Below are positions 8,433-17,776 of a DNA stretch of 64,000 nt, one piece after another. Under the pieces are notes generated by a model. It was not told where the DNA came from, did not search any database, and saw only the letters and a program-made list of their open reading frames with translations. Position 1 is the stretch's first letter, and the number at the start of each line of letters is the position of its first letter. A program made the position numbers and the translations under genes. Source of the stretch: Bacteroidales bacterium (lineage in GTDB: Bacteria > Bacteroidota > Bacteroidia > Bacteroidales > GCA-2748055); the NCBI GenBank assembly GCA_030589895.1, contig JAUUZQ010000003.1, positions 1-64,000 of the forward strand, given 5' to 3'.

Positions 8433-9380
8433 CTAATTGTCACTTACCGTTATAACAATCTTTCCCCTCGCTCTTCCTGTCTGACTATATGCCTGTGCTT
8501 CCCCCGCCTTTTCCAAAGAAAAGGTTTTATCAATAATGACCTTGATCTCACCAGAAACAATATGATCAATCATCCATTGAAGATCCTCTCTGCTATTCTT
8601 CAATAATATCATTTTTACTTTTCGGGATGAAAAATATTTAGTCCAAAATCCGAGAACTATGGTCTTTATGGAGATATTCAACTTAATGAGCATTCCACCT
8701 TTTTTCAGGGATTTTTTCGAATCAGTATAGGCAGCATTCGAAGCAGCATCTAATATCAGATCAAATACATTATGTCTCTCTCTGAAATCTTCCTTATTAT
8801 AATCGATAACTTCATCTGCGCCCAAACTTAATACAAGCTCCTTGTTTCGGTCACTGCATACTGCAGTCACTTTGGCTCCCAATACTTTGGCAATTTGAAT
8901 TGCATATGTCCCTACACCACCCGATCCTCCATTAATGAGAATATCATGTCCCTTTTTCACCTTAAAGTGATGTGTAAAAGCCTGAAGAGGCGTAACACCT
9001 GCTATTGCAAGGGTAGATGCAACGTCAAAGCTCATCTCATCAGGTATACTTATCGTTTTCTCAATCTTCGCCACAACATATTCAGCGTAGGCCCCTCCTT
9101 TTCGTGTTAAGCCCGCAAAAACCCTGTCACCAATCTTAAATTTAGAAACACCAGGACCAAGTTCAGAAATAACACCTGAAAGTTCAGAACCTGCAAACAA
9201 TGGAAATTTCTTTCCGGTCATGAATTTTAATCTTCCTTCCCTGATCTTCCAGTCCACAGGATTCACAGATGCTACCCTTACCTTTATCAGAACTTCACCA
9301 CTTCCGGGTTGTGGATTTGGAATATCAACATATTCCAATTTTTCGGACCCGCCATATTCCTTGAAAATTATTGCCTTCAT
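8433..9380 (-). CDS. NAD(P)H-dependent MDR-family oxidoreductase (quinone oxidoreductase-like)
   Basis: 315 residues. The N-terminal GroES-like domain (MKAIIFKEYGGSEKLEY, NPVDWKIREG) is followed by a Rossmann domain with the glycine motif GGSGGVGTYAIQIAK (about residue 150). This is the zinc-free medium-chain dehydrogenase class that reduces quinones or enones with NADPH; the structural and catalytic zinc cysteines of alcohol dehydrogenases are absent. It ends 36 bp before the start of the downstream region of the DUF5009 gene on the same strand, which lies upstream in transcription, so the pair may be cotranscribed. The physiological substrate is unknown. Confidence 0.9.
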   Translation of the reverse strand: MKAIIFKEYGGSEKLEYVDIPNPQPGSGEVLIKVRVASVNPVDWKIREGRLKFMTGKKFPLFAGSELSGVISELGPGVSKFKIGDRVFAGLTRKGGAYAEYVVAKIEKTISIPDEMSFDVASTLAIAGVTPLQAFTHHFKVKKGHDILINGGSGGVGTYAIQIAKVLGAKVTAVCSDRNKELVLSLGADEVIDYNKEDFRERHNVFDLILDAASNAAYTDSKKSLKKGGMLIKLNISIKTIVLGFWTKYFSSRKVKMILLKNSREDLQWMIDHIVSGEIKVIIDKTFSLEKAGEAQAYSQTGRARGKIVITVSDN

Positions 9381-9416
9381 ATTTAATTATTACTTCACAA
9401 ATTCTGAACTCTTCCC

Positions 9417-10502
9417 CTATATCTTAATAAACAACTTCTTCTTCCACATCCAATAGCAGATATACCATAAAAATGCCCATGCAACTGCACTGGTAAATAG
9501 CTGGGCATATATTTCATCTGTCCAGCTCATTATAGCAAAGGTGAAAGGTTTAAATACAGAATATACCAGGTCACTTCCCCCAATATGGGCAAACAGATAA
9601 ATGAAGAGAGGATTCATTCCCACAACAGCAAAAGCAAGTGTCCAGTTTCTATATTTTTTCATATCTATAAGCCAGTATGAGAAAGCAAGGGCAAGTATAC
9701 TCCAACCTCCTGAAGCCAGCACAAAAGTGGTTGTTGAAATTCTTTTAATGATAGGAGTAACAGGATTAAGACCATAACCCAGCAGCAGCCCCACAGATCC
9801 GGCAATCAGCATAATGATTAATTTTTGCTTTCCAGTTCTCTTACTAAGAATCACTTTCCCAATAAGTACTCCCCAGACAGTATGTGCAATGGTGGGAATA
9901 GCATTAAAGGAGACCCAATGGCCACCCGATAACTGACCTGAAATCAGCATGTCAAACCAGGCTCCAAAATTCTTGTCCGGAGTAAATGCCTGGTCATATC
10001 CAGCCACAGGAAACCATCTGTAAAGAAACTCTGTAAAAAGAAGTATTAATATAGTTGCCCCCAGTTGAATCCAATTTTTTTGATTTCGAAGCAGAAAAGC
10101 AGCCATGTAAGTAACTGCAAGTTGTGCTAAAACATTCTGAAACAAGAATGTAATCTTGCCCGGTCCAATGCAATACAAAGCCCATCCTAACAAGAGCATC
10201 AATGCAGACCTGATCAATGCATGCCTTAATATACTGAATTCCTTATCTCCCCTACTCTCTCTCTTACGCACTGAGAAAGGAATGGCAACCCCTACAATAA
10301 ACATAAAAAATGGCTGTATAAGATCCCAAAACCGAAGACCATTCCATGGATGATGTTTGAACTGTGTGCCGATGAAATGAACCCACCCACCCTCAAATAC
10401 CGGATTAGTCATGAAGGTAAACATATGCGTAAACTCACCAATTAAAAGTAACATGGTAATTCCACGAAAAAAATCGATGGAAAGCAATCGCTCGGATTTC
10501 AT
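9417..10502 (-). CDS. DUF5009/HGSNAT-like multi-pass membrane protein
   Basis: 361 residues with about ten hydrophobic segments. The N-terminus RLLSIDFFRGITMLLLIGEF is the hallmark of the family that includes heparan-alpha-glucosaminide N-acetyltransferase and YeiB-like proteins, with a conserved RG at the first helix. FWDLIQPFFMFIVGVAIPFS is the second conserved helix. Members transfer acyl groups from cytoplasmic acetyl-CoA to sugars across the membrane, or have unknown roles in polysaccharide breakdown loci. Nothing adjacent names the acceptor sugar, although three DUF1080 proteins are nearby. The adjacent MDR gene follows on the same strand. Confidence 0.85.
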   Translation of the reverse strand: MKSERLLSIDFFRGITMLLLIGEFTHMFTFMTNPVFEGGWVHFIGTQFKHHPWNGLRFWDLIQPFFMFIVGVAIPFSVRKRESRGDKEFSILRHALIRSALMLLLGWALYCIGPGKITFLFQNVLAQLAVTYMAAFLLRNQKNWIQLGATILILLFTEFLYRWFPVAGYDQAFTPDKNFGAWFDMLISGQLSGGHWVSFNAIPTIAHTVWGVLIGKVILSKRTGKQKLIIMLIAGSVGLLLGYGLNPVTPIIKRISTTTFVLASGGWSILALAFSYWLIDMKKYRNWTLAFAVVGMNPLFIYLFAHIGGSDLVYSVFKPFTFAIMSWTDEIYAQLFTSAVAWAFLWYICYWMWKKKLFIKI

Positions 10503-10540
10503 AAATTTTGGTATTAACCCATAAAAGTAAAAAAAATCTC

Positions 10541-10692
10541 GTTCCTAATAACTCCTGAACTCTAAATTCTAAACTCCTGATCTATGAACTTTGAACTCTA
10601 AATTCTAAACTCCTGATCTATGAACTTTGAACTCTAAATTCTAAACTCCTGATCTATGAACTTTGAACTCTAAACTCCTGAACTCTGATCTC
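10541..10692. repeat. 36-bp tandem repeat, three perfect copies plus partial ends
   Basis: Perfect units occupy 10559-10594, 10595-10630 and 10631-10666, each beginning ACTCTAAATTCTAAACTCC and ending GATCTATGAACTTTGA; degenerate pieces flank them. The copies abut with no spacers, so this is not a CRISPR array. It fills most of the gap between the DUF5009 gene and the PPK2 gene; the remaining 10693-10805 is pyrimidine-rich and shows no gene. Confidence 0.9.
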
Positions 10693-10805
10693 TCTCTTCT
10701 TGAATTTTTTCACTTCTCCCTCCCGACAGCTATCAAGCCCACGTCTCCCCTTCTCTCTTGCACTTTTACACTATTTCACCTACCTTGTATCAAAATCTCC
10801 TGAAC

Positions 10806-11636
10806 ATGAGTCATAAAGACGACAAAAAGAAAAAGGATTCTCATCCGGAAGAAAAGAAAATTGAAAAACTTGACAAAAAATTCTACTTCAGTGAACTTGA
10901 CAGACTACAATTGGAATTGGTCAAATTGCATGAGTGGGTAAAAAAAGAAGGATTAAAAGTGGTAATCTTGTTTGAGGGTCGCGATGCCGCCGGAAAAGGA
11001 GGTGTTATTAAAAGAATAACCGGGAGATTAAATCCACGTATCTGTAAGGTTGTTGCTCTGGGTGTACCAACTGAAAAAGAAAAATCACAATGGTACTTTC
11101 AAAAATATGTGGTACACCTTCCATCTGCTGGCGAGATGGTTCTTTTTGACCGTAGCTGGTACAACCGGGCCGGTGTTGAAAAAGTAATGGGTTTCTGTAC
11201 CGACGAAGAGTACTGGAACTTTTTAAGATCATGCCCAAGATTTGAAGAGATGCTGATTCAATCTGGTATTATACTCATAAAATATTGGTTTTCAGTAAGT
11301 GACGAGGTTCAGGAGAAACGATTCAGTGACCGGATCGATGATCCGCTTAAGCGATGGAAATTCAGTCCGATGGATCTTCATTCCAGGTCACGATGGGTAG
11401 AATATTCAAAGGCAAAAGATGAAATGTTTTCTTATACTGATACCAAGCTTTCGCCATGGTATGTGGTCAATTCAGATGATAAGAAACGGGCAAGGTTAAA
11501 TACCATTTCTCATCTGCTCACAATGATTCCCTATAAAGAAATCAAACATAAAAAGATTGAATTGCCAAAAATCAGCAAGGAAGGATACATCAGACCACCT
11601 ATGAGTGAACAGAGCTTTATTCCTGAGAGGTATTGA
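10806..11636 (+). CDS. ppk2: Polyphosphate kinase 2 (PPK2) family
   Basis: 276 residues from ATG 10806; the frame also opens at an upstream TTG, but the homologous region starts after a Lys-rich leader (MSHKDDKKKKDSH). The PPK2 core has Walker A EGRDAAGKGG at about residue 57 and Walker B FDRSWYNRAGVE at about 114, with lid arginines in RFSDRIDDPLKRWKFSPMD. These enzymes transfer phosphate from polyphosphate to ADP or GDP, or AMP in some subclasses. The single-domain form with this length fits class I, NDP to NTP, but subclass is not certain. The gene is solitary, preceded by a tandem repeat and followed by a CATTGTCG repeat. Confidence 0.94.
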   Translation: MSHKDDKKKKDSHPEEKKIEKLDKKFYFSELDRLQLELVKLHEWVKKEGLKVVILFEGRDAAGKGGVIKRITGRLNPRICKVVALGVPTEKEKSQWYFQKYVVHLPSAGEMVLFDRSWYNRAGVEKVMGFCTDEEYWNFLRSCPRFEEMLIQSGIILIKYWFSVSDEVQEKRFSDRIDDPLKRWKFSPMDLHSRSRWVEYSKAKDEMFSYTDTKLSPWYVVNSDDKKRARLNTISHLLTMIPYKEIKHKKIELPKISKEGYIRPPMSEQSFIPERY

Positions 11637-11749
11637 ATGATACTATGAGTCATTGAGTTAATAAGTTAATGGCGGACGAACGCAATTGTGTATGGTCCCG
11701 ATAAGCAGAGCAATACCAGGGAAACAATGATAAAATATTTTTATTTATA

Positions 11750-11794
11750 CATTATCACATTGTCGCATTGTCGCATTGTCGCATCGTCGCATTA
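11750..11794. repeat. CATTGTCG simple repeat, copy 2
   Basis: Begins CATTATCA, then three exact CATTGTCG units, one CATCGTCG variant and CATTAAAA. It ends 14 bp before the ATG of the tricorn-like protease at 11809. The remainder of the 11637-11808 gap shows no gene. Confidence 0.85.
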
Positions 11795-11808
11795 AAAACT
11801 AAAAAAAT

Positions 11809-14800
11809 ATGAAACGTCTATTTGTACTTTTATCAATAGTTCTATCCTCAACACTGCTTTCCGCTCAAGGAACCATGCTGCTTCGACAGCCAACATTAAA
11901 TGAGCAGAATATAGTTTTTGTATATGCAAATGATCTGTGGATTACAAATCTTGCAGACAACAGAACTATTCGACTTACCACTTCAGTGGGAGAAGAAACA
12001 AATCCACATTTTTCACCTGATGGACAGTGGATCGCATTTACCGGTCAATATGATGGAAATCCAGATGTATATCTTCTGCCTGTTTCCGGGGGCGAGCCTG
12101 TAAGATTAACCTGGCATCCCGGTTATGACCAGGTTGAGGGATGGATGCCTGATGGTAAATCAGTTATTTTTGCATCAGCCAGGATGGGTCAGCCCACGAA
12201 AGGAAGCAGACTATATACTATTGATATTGAAGGGGGAACACCAGAACCCTTGCCACCCTTGCGCGCCCAATATGGAGAAATCTCTACTGATGGAAAATTC
12301 CTCGCTTATCAGCCATTTGGTGAATGGGATAGTGAGTGGAGAAACTACAGGGGTGGTCAGGCTCAGCCCATCTGGATTCTTAACCTGGAAGATCTCTCCC
12401 TTATTCAAACACCCAGATCTGATAATGAAAGACATATCTCCCCCGTGTGGTATGGAGATCGTATATTTTTCCTTTCTGAACTGGATTTCGCTTCAAATAT
12501 CTGGTCGTATAATCCAGCTACAAACGATTTGAAACAACACACATTTCATGGAGATTTTGATGTGAAAAGTCTGGATGCAGATAAAAACAATATCGTATAT
12601 GAACAGGGAGGAACATTGCACCTATTGGACCCTGTAAGTGACAAAATAACAGACCTTAAGATTGAGGTGATAGGTGATTTTCACTGGTCACGAACACGGT
12701 GGCAGGATATTCCCGCTAATAATTTTACAAATGCCGACATCTCCCCCACAGGTCAAAGAGCCCTGATGGAGTATCGTGGTGATATATTTACTATTCCCAA
12801 AGAAAAAGGAAACTGGAGAAATCTGACCGAATCACCGGGTGTGGCAGATCGATTCCCAATCTGGTCACCTAAAGGTGATAAAATCGCATGGTTCTCTGAC
12901 AAAAGTGGAGAATACAGACTTATGATTGCAGACCAAAGCGGAATGGATCCCAAAGAAATTCCATTGCCAAATCCAACCTTCTATTTTCGTCCGGATTGGT
13001 CACCCGATGGAGCATATATTGCATACACAGATACGGACTATAATTTATGGTATGTAAACCTGGAATCGGGACTATCTAAAAAAGTTGATACAGAACGCTA
13101 TGCTCATCCTTCAAGAACTCTGAACCCATCCTGGTCACCCGACAGCAAATGGATTGCCTATACGAAATTGGCCGATAATCATTTCAAAGTGGTGAAAGTT
13201 CATAATATTGAAACAGGCATAACGTCACAGCTCACCAATGATATGGCAGATGCGATGGGACCTGTCTGGGATAAATCGGGTAAGTACCTCTATTTTCTTG
13301 CCAGCACAAATTTTGGTCAGAAATCGGGATGGCTCGATATGAGTAATTACGATGTTGAACCAACCCGATCGCTGTACATGATCATACTTAACAATGAAGA
13401 TCCATCTCCATTCCTTCCTGAAAGTGATGAAGAGAATAAGGATGATACATCCACAGAGAATGCAAAAGAGTCTAAAGGCAAGGACAAGAAGGACAAGGCT
13501 AAGGAGGACAAAGGGAAAAAGGGAAAGAAAGATGAAGATGAGGAAGAAGAAGATGTAAAGGTTATCATCGATATGGAAAATATCGAGAGAAGAATTTTAG
13601 CAATTGATGTTCCGAACAGAGATTATGCGTTTACACTTGGCGGCCCTGAAAACACCATTTTCTTCGGTGAAAGGATTGAGAATAAGCCTGGTTTTACACT
13701 TCATAAATATGACCTCAAAGAAAAGGAATCCAAGGAATTCATGACTGAATTGAAAGATGTCATCATCTCCTTCGACCGTGAACAATTACTATATAAACAA
13801 GGAAGCACCTGGGGAATTGTTTCAGCGACAGCTAGCTCTGCAAAAGCCGGAGATGGATCGTTGAAAATGAATGAAATCAAATATAAGGTTGTCCCGGCAG
13901 AGGAGTGGAAGCAGATATTTAAAGAGGGATGGAGATTCCAGCGAGACTTTCTGTATGTCGAGAATGTGCATGGTGCACCATGGGATAAAGTGTATAATTG
14001 GTATGCACCATGGGTAGAACATGTGCGACATAGAAACGATCTCAACTACCTTGTTGATATCCTGGGAGGTGAAGTAGCTGTAGGGCATTCATTTACCAGA
14101 GGTGGCGATTATCCTAAGGTTCCAAGTATTGCAATTGGACTATTGGGTGCTGATTATAAAATTGAAAATGGCCTCTTCAGAATTAGCAAGATATATAATT
14201 CTGAAACCTGGAATCCCGGGCTTACCGCTCCACTTTCTGTACCAGGACTTGATATAAAAGAGGGTGACTATCTCCTGAGTGTCAATGGAGAAAAATTGAC
14301 AGCCGATATGAATATTTACCAACTATTTGAAGGTACTGCAGGCTTGCAAACAACATTAACAGTTAATGAGGCAAATGAAGGAGACAATGAAAGAAAAGTA
14401 ATAGTCGTACCTGTTAGCAACGAAAATGCCCTGAGATCAACTGAATGGGTCGAATCAAATCGCCGCAAAGTTGATGAACTATCGGGAGGAAAATTAGCCT
14501 ATGTCTACCTGCCTAATACTGGCTTTGGTGGTTTCATTAATTTCAACAGATACTATTTTTCTCAGTTGGATAAAAAAGGGGCAATTATTGATGAACGAAA
14601 TAATAGCGGTGGTTCTGCTGCCGACTATATGGTGGATATTATGAATCGTGAACTCCATGGCTATTTCAATTCCAACGCAGGAGATAAACGTCCTTTCACT
14701 TCACCTACAGCAGGAATTTATGGACCAAAAGTGATGATCATTAATGAAAGAGCAGGTTCAGGAGGCGACTACCTCCCCTATATGTTCCATAAAATGGAAA

Positions 14801-15126
14801 TCGGTCCAATGGTAGGAACAACAACCTGGGGGGGACTGGTAGGAACCTGGGACACTCCCCGGTTTATTGATGGAGGAATGATGGTTGCTCCAAGAGGAGG
14901 ATTTTACGACATCAACGGTGAGTGGGCAGTAGAAGGAATTGGTGTTTCCCCTGATATTGAGGTAATTCAGGATCCCTTAAGTGTAATTAGCGGTCATGAT
15001 CCACAACTGGAGAGAGCTGTAAAAGTAGCGCTGGAATTACTCGAAAAAGAGAGTTTTGAGCTGCAGCCCGAACCAGCAGCTCCTATACGATGGAAGAGAC
15101 CAGACTATTTCAAAATAGATGAATAA
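11809..15126 (+). CDS. Tricorn-like S41 peptidase with beta-propeller and PDZ domains
   Basis: 1105 residues. A signal peptide (about 1-19, ending LLSAQ) sends it to the periplasm or beyond. Residues about 30-530 carry PD40/TolB-like propeller repeats (NPHFSPDGQWIAFTG; RPDWSPDGAYIAYTD; SWSPDSKWIAYTK). A charged Lys/Glu/Asp-rich stretch follows at about 538-585. Then come the tricorn core domain, a PDZ domain at about 775-860, and the S41 serine protease fold with the nucleophile in AGSGGDY (Ser984). WAPWVEHVRHRNDLNY and VGHSFTRGGDY are tricorn-type helical and His-containing motifs. It should degrade peptides, probably oligopeptides fed through the propeller. Exported tricorn homologues are common in Bacteroidota. 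The third DUF1080 gene follows on the same strand. Confidence 0.93.
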   Translation: MKRLFVLLSIVLSSTLLSAQGTMLLRQPTLNEQNIVFVYANDLWITNLADNRTIRLTTSVGEETNPHFSPDGQWIAFTGQYDGNPDVYLLPVSGGEPVRLTWHPGYDQVEGWMPDGKSVIFASARMGQPTKGSRLYTIDIEGGTPEPLPPLRAQYGEISTDGKFLAYQPFGEWDSEWRNYRGGQAQPIWILNLEDLSLIQTPRSDNERHISPVWYGDRIFFLSELDFASNIWSYNPATNDLKQHTFHGDFDVKSLDADKNNIVYEQGGTLHLLDPVSDKITDLKIEVIGDFHWSRTRWQDIPANNFTNADISPTGQRALMEYRGDIFTIPKEKGNWRNLTESPGVADRFPIWSPKGDKIAWFSDKSGEYRLMIADQSGMDPKEIPLPNPTFYFRPDWSPDGAYIAYTDTDYNLWYVNLESGLSKKVDTERYAHPSRTLNPSWSPDSKWIAYTKLADNHFKVVKVHNIETGITSQLTNDMADAMGPVWDKSGKYLYFLASTNFGQKSGWLDMSNYDVEPTRSLYMIILNNEDPSPFLPESDEENKDDTSTENAKESKGKDKKDKAKEDKGKKGKKDEDEEEEDVKVIIDMENIERRILAIDVPNRDYAFTLGGPENTIFFGERIENKPGFTLHKYDLKEKESKEFMTELKDVIISFDREQLLYKQGSTWGIVSATASSAKAGDGSLKMNEIKYKVVPAEEWKQIFKEGWRFQRDFLYVENVHGAPWDKVYNWYAPWVEHVRHRNDLNYLVDILGGEVAVGHSFTRGGDYPKVPSIAIGLLGADYKIENGLFRISKIYNSETWNPGLTAPLSVPGLDIKEGDYLLSVNGEKLTADMNIYQLFEGTAGLQTTLTVNEANEGDNERKVIVVPVSNENALRSTEWVESNRRKVDELSGGKLAYVYLPNTGFGGFINFNRYYFSQLDKKGAIIDERNNSGGSAADYMVDIMNRELHGYFNSNAGDKRPFTSPTAGIYGPKVMIINERAGSGGDYLPYMFHKMEIGPMVGTTTWGGLVGTWDTPRFIDGGMMVAPRGGFYDINGEWAVEGIGVSPDIEVIQDPLSVISGHDPQLERAVKVALELLEKESFELQPEPAAPIRWKRPDYFKIDE

Positions 15127-15127
15127 A

Positions 15128-15200
15128 CATTATCACATTGTCGCATTGTCGCGTTAACACATTGTCGCATTGTCGCATTGTCGCATTAACAAATTAACTC
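15128..15200. repeat. CATTGTCG simple repeat, copy 3
   Basis: Fills the whole gap between the tricorn-like gene and the third DUF1080 gene. Starts CATTATCA like copy 2, then two CATTGTCG units, a GTTAACA interruption, three more units and ATTAACAAATTAACTC immediately before ATG 15201. Any ribosome loading on the downstream gene must occur within the repeat. Confidence 0.85.
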
Positions 15201-15851
15201 ATGAACCTATTAAAATCAACATTTGCAATTGTATTACTCGCATTAATCACTTCCTCTTGTAGTGATACAAAAAACACAGAACTTTTTAACGGAGAGAACC
15301 TCGATAACTGGGGTGTTTTTATATCTGAAGATGTACCACAGGATTCCGTCTTCTGGGTGGAGGATGGCCTGATCAATGTATCAGGAATTCCAAATGCATA
15401 CATAAGGACAAAAGCAGAATACGAAAACTATAAATTGCATGTGGAATGGCGCTGGGCAAAGGAACCAAAAAACAGTGGCATATTGCTGCATATTACCGGT
15501 GAAGACCTTATCTGGCCAAACTGTATTGAAGCACAGCTAAAGGCAGGGAAAGCCGGAGACCTGGTTCTTATCGGAAAAGGAGTTGGAATAACTGTCAGGG
15601 ATGATATTTACATTATTGAATCGGAAGAGAACAGGTTTGCAGTGATTGACAAATTCCTGGAGAGTTCAGAAAATGATCCTGGTGAATGGAACGAATACGA
15701 TATAACTGTAGATGATCAGGTGATAGAATTAAAAGTAAATGGATATATCCAAAACAGGGGAATTGCAGCGACAAAAACCAAAGGAAGTATCGGCATTCAA
15801 TCTGAAGGCGGACCAATGCAGTTCAGGAATATTTATTTAGAAGAGTTATAA
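15201..15851 (+). CDS. DUF1080 lipoprotein, third copy
   Basis: 216 residues with a lipoprotein signal ending ITSSC. It begins the DUF1080 fold almost at once (TELFNGENLDNWGVF) and continues with ENYKLHVEWRW, NSGILLHITG and the terminal GSIGIQSEGGPMQFRNIYLEEL. The WP-N-C-EAQLKAGKAGDL segment matches the central region of 3-keto-disaccharide hydrolase-like proteins. It is shorter than the other two copies because it lacks an extended N-terminal linker. The start codon abuts a simple repeat and no Shine-Dalgarno sequence is visible, which is common in this phylum. Possibly cotranscribed with the tricorn-like gene. Confidence 0.86.
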   Translation: MNLLKSTFAIVLLALITSSCSDTKNTELFNGENLDNWGVFISEDVPQDSVFWVEDGLINVSGIPNAYIRTKAEYENYKLHVEWRWAKEPKNSGILLHITGEDLIWPNCIEAQLKAGKAGDLVLIGKGVGITVRDDIYIIESEENRFAVIDKFLESSENDPGEWNEYDITVDDQVIELKVNGYIQNRGIAATKTKGSIGIQSEGGPMQFRNIYLEEL

Positions 15852-15872
15852 GAGAAGGTAGGGCTTCGGATA

Positions 15873-17516
15873 CTATTTTCCCCACCCGGACATAGGGTTA
15901 TCCACCACAATGGAACCTTTATAGTTAGCCACTTTGTATCCCAGCTTATAGCTCAGTTGAGTGACCTTAATAAACTTGTCGTAGTCTAATTTAGACTCAA
16001 TATCAGTTAGCATGTGATAATCAGCATGCGTTCCCGTTGAATAAAAAATTACCGGTATATCCTTTCTTACAAAGCTTACATGATCACTTCTATAGAAGAA
16101 CTGACTTGGATGGCTAATGTCATTAAATTCATAATTCCCGGGTAGGTTCATTTCCTCAAGGGCCTGGATATTCAAATCCATAAGCACTTTACTTTGAATA
16201 CCTCCTATTACTTTTATCGTATCACCCCCAGAAATAGTTATGCCCTCACGATCGCTATTCAGATCTTCTTCAGTCTGAGTCCTTGCTACCATATCAAGAT
16301 TAATCGCTGCAGAGATATTTTCAATAGGAACCAGTGGATGTTCAGCAAAATACTTAGACCCAAAAAGTCCAATCTCCTCAGCTGAAACCCATAAAAAGCC
16401 AACGCTTCGTTGGGGATGCTTTTTCTCTTTCAAAAATGCCTCGGCAATTTCAATGAGAGCAACAGTACCAGATGCATTGTCATCAGCTCCATTAAAAACA
16501 CCTTCTTCATTATCTGTACCAAGATGATCAAAATGAGCCATATAGATAATCATCTCCTCTTTCAATACAGGGTCACTACCTTCAATGAAACCAAAAATAT
16601 TTGGGATAACGATATCCATATCTTCCATGTGAATATCAATATTTATACTAACATTCTCCAACAGAAAGGATTGTGGTTCCAGTGCTTTGTCAATCTCCAT
16701 CTGAATTTCTGCTAAATCTTTCCCTGATGGAGCCAGTAGCTGATCAGCCACACTTCTATGGATAAAAAATAAACCCGGACCATCAGTACGCGCTCCGGAA
16801 TCATCACCATCACCTTTCAATTTACTTGTACTTTCCAGATAGTTTCCCAGTTGTGGAAACTGATCATTAAGAGAATTAAAACCTGATTTAGGATCCAGAA
16901 CCAAAAGGATTGCTTTTGGTTGTTGTCCCATGATATATCTCATCTTGAACTGAAAATTCTGCATTCCACTCCACTTCTCATTATCAAATTGCATTTCTGT
17001 GCCCTCTTCATTCATTGGGGCCCGGTCCATTACTAATACAACTTTCCCCTCTATATCGATTCCTTCAAAATCGTTATAGCCATTCTCTTCATCATTAATC
17101 CCATAGCCTGCAAATACTACCTCACCCTCAAAAGTTGTTTCTGCTTTTGTTGGTGCAGGGAAAAGATAAAATAATTCTTTGTTGATAACCGGGTCAACAC
17201 CTTTAGCCTGAATAGATATCTGACACTTCTCCCTGTCATATTTTTTCTTAGATAGAATATAATACTGGTAATATCCATTCTCTGAACCAGCTGAAATTAA
17301 TCCAAGATGCTTGGCTTGTCCCGCCAAATATCTTGCAGCAATATCAAGTCCTGGCTCACCTGATGCCCTTCCCTGCAATTCATCGGAAGCAAGGAATTCC
17401 ATGTGCATTTCCAGGTCTTGTCTGTTGATAGATGCAAATCCCTTTTTTTGAGAATATACAGGAGAAATGATTAAAGAAATGATTAGAAATAATAAAACTT
17501 TTTGTTGGAATTTCAT
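15873..17516 (-). CDS. M28 family zinc aminopeptidase with PA-like insert
   Basis: 547 residues from ATG 17516 (another ATG at 17525; a long upstream frame extension is rejected because the signal peptide MKFQQKVLLFLIISLII would then be internal). The protein is exported. Residues about 110-260 look like a protease-associated domain (VFAGYGINDEENGYNDFEG; GKVVLVMDRAP). The catalytic domain shows the M28 zinc ligands in order: AHFDHLGTD, NGADDNASG, SAEEIGLFG, NLDMVAR and GTHADYHMLTD. It should remove N-terminal amino acids from peptides in the periplasm or outside. Convergent with the third DUF1080 gene, 21 bp between stops. Confidence 0.94.
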   Translation of the reverse strand: MKFQQKVLLFLIISLIISPVYSQKKGFASINRQDLEMHMEFLASDELQGRASGEPGLDIAARYLAGQAKHLGLISAGSENGYYQYYILSKKKYDREKCQISIQAKGVDPVINKELFYLFPAPTKAETTFEGEVVFAGYGINDEENGYNDFEGIDIEGKVVLVMDRAPMNEEGTEMQFDNEKWSGMQNFQFKMRYIMGQQPKAILLVLDPKSGFNSLNDQFPQLGNYLESTSKLKGDGDDSGARTDGPGLFFIHRSVADQLLAPSGKDLAEIQMEIDKALEPQSFLLENVSINIDIHMEDMDIVIPNIFGFIEGSDPVLKEEMIIYMAHFDHLGTDNEEGVFNGADDNASGTVALIEIAEAFLKEKKHPQRSVGFLWVSAEEIGLFGSKYFAEHPLVPIENISAAINLDMVARTQTEEDLNSDREGITISGGDTIKVIGGIQSKVLMDLNIQALEEMNLPGNYEFNDISHPSQFFYRSDHVSFVRKDIPVIFYSTGTHADYHMLTDIESKLDYDKFIKVTQLSYKLGYKVANYKGSIVVDNPMSGWGK

Positions 17517-17776
17517 GACAGGCATATTTAGTAATGAATTAATCAAGCTATACAACAAACATACAAATATTAGGAAATATACGAATTTTGACAAATAAAC
17601 ATTTTTCCTGCTCTTGAATGAAGACATAAATCATATAAAGTTTTTCTAACTTTACACCTTCAATAAGGGGCCATATAATTCGAGTGTTCGAAACACAATT
17701 ATTTGTTTAACTATATCTCAACTGATAGAGACCCTTATTTCAACACAATAGTATTAAATTACATAAGTACAAGTAG

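Noticed and set aside
10559-10666. CRISPR array suggested by 36-bp repeats
   Set aside because: The units abut with no spacer sequence and there are no cas genes.
17509-17627. Longer N-terminus of the M28 peptidase
   Set aside because: The extended form would place a second hydrophobic segment before the typical signal peptide; ATG 17516 is simpler.
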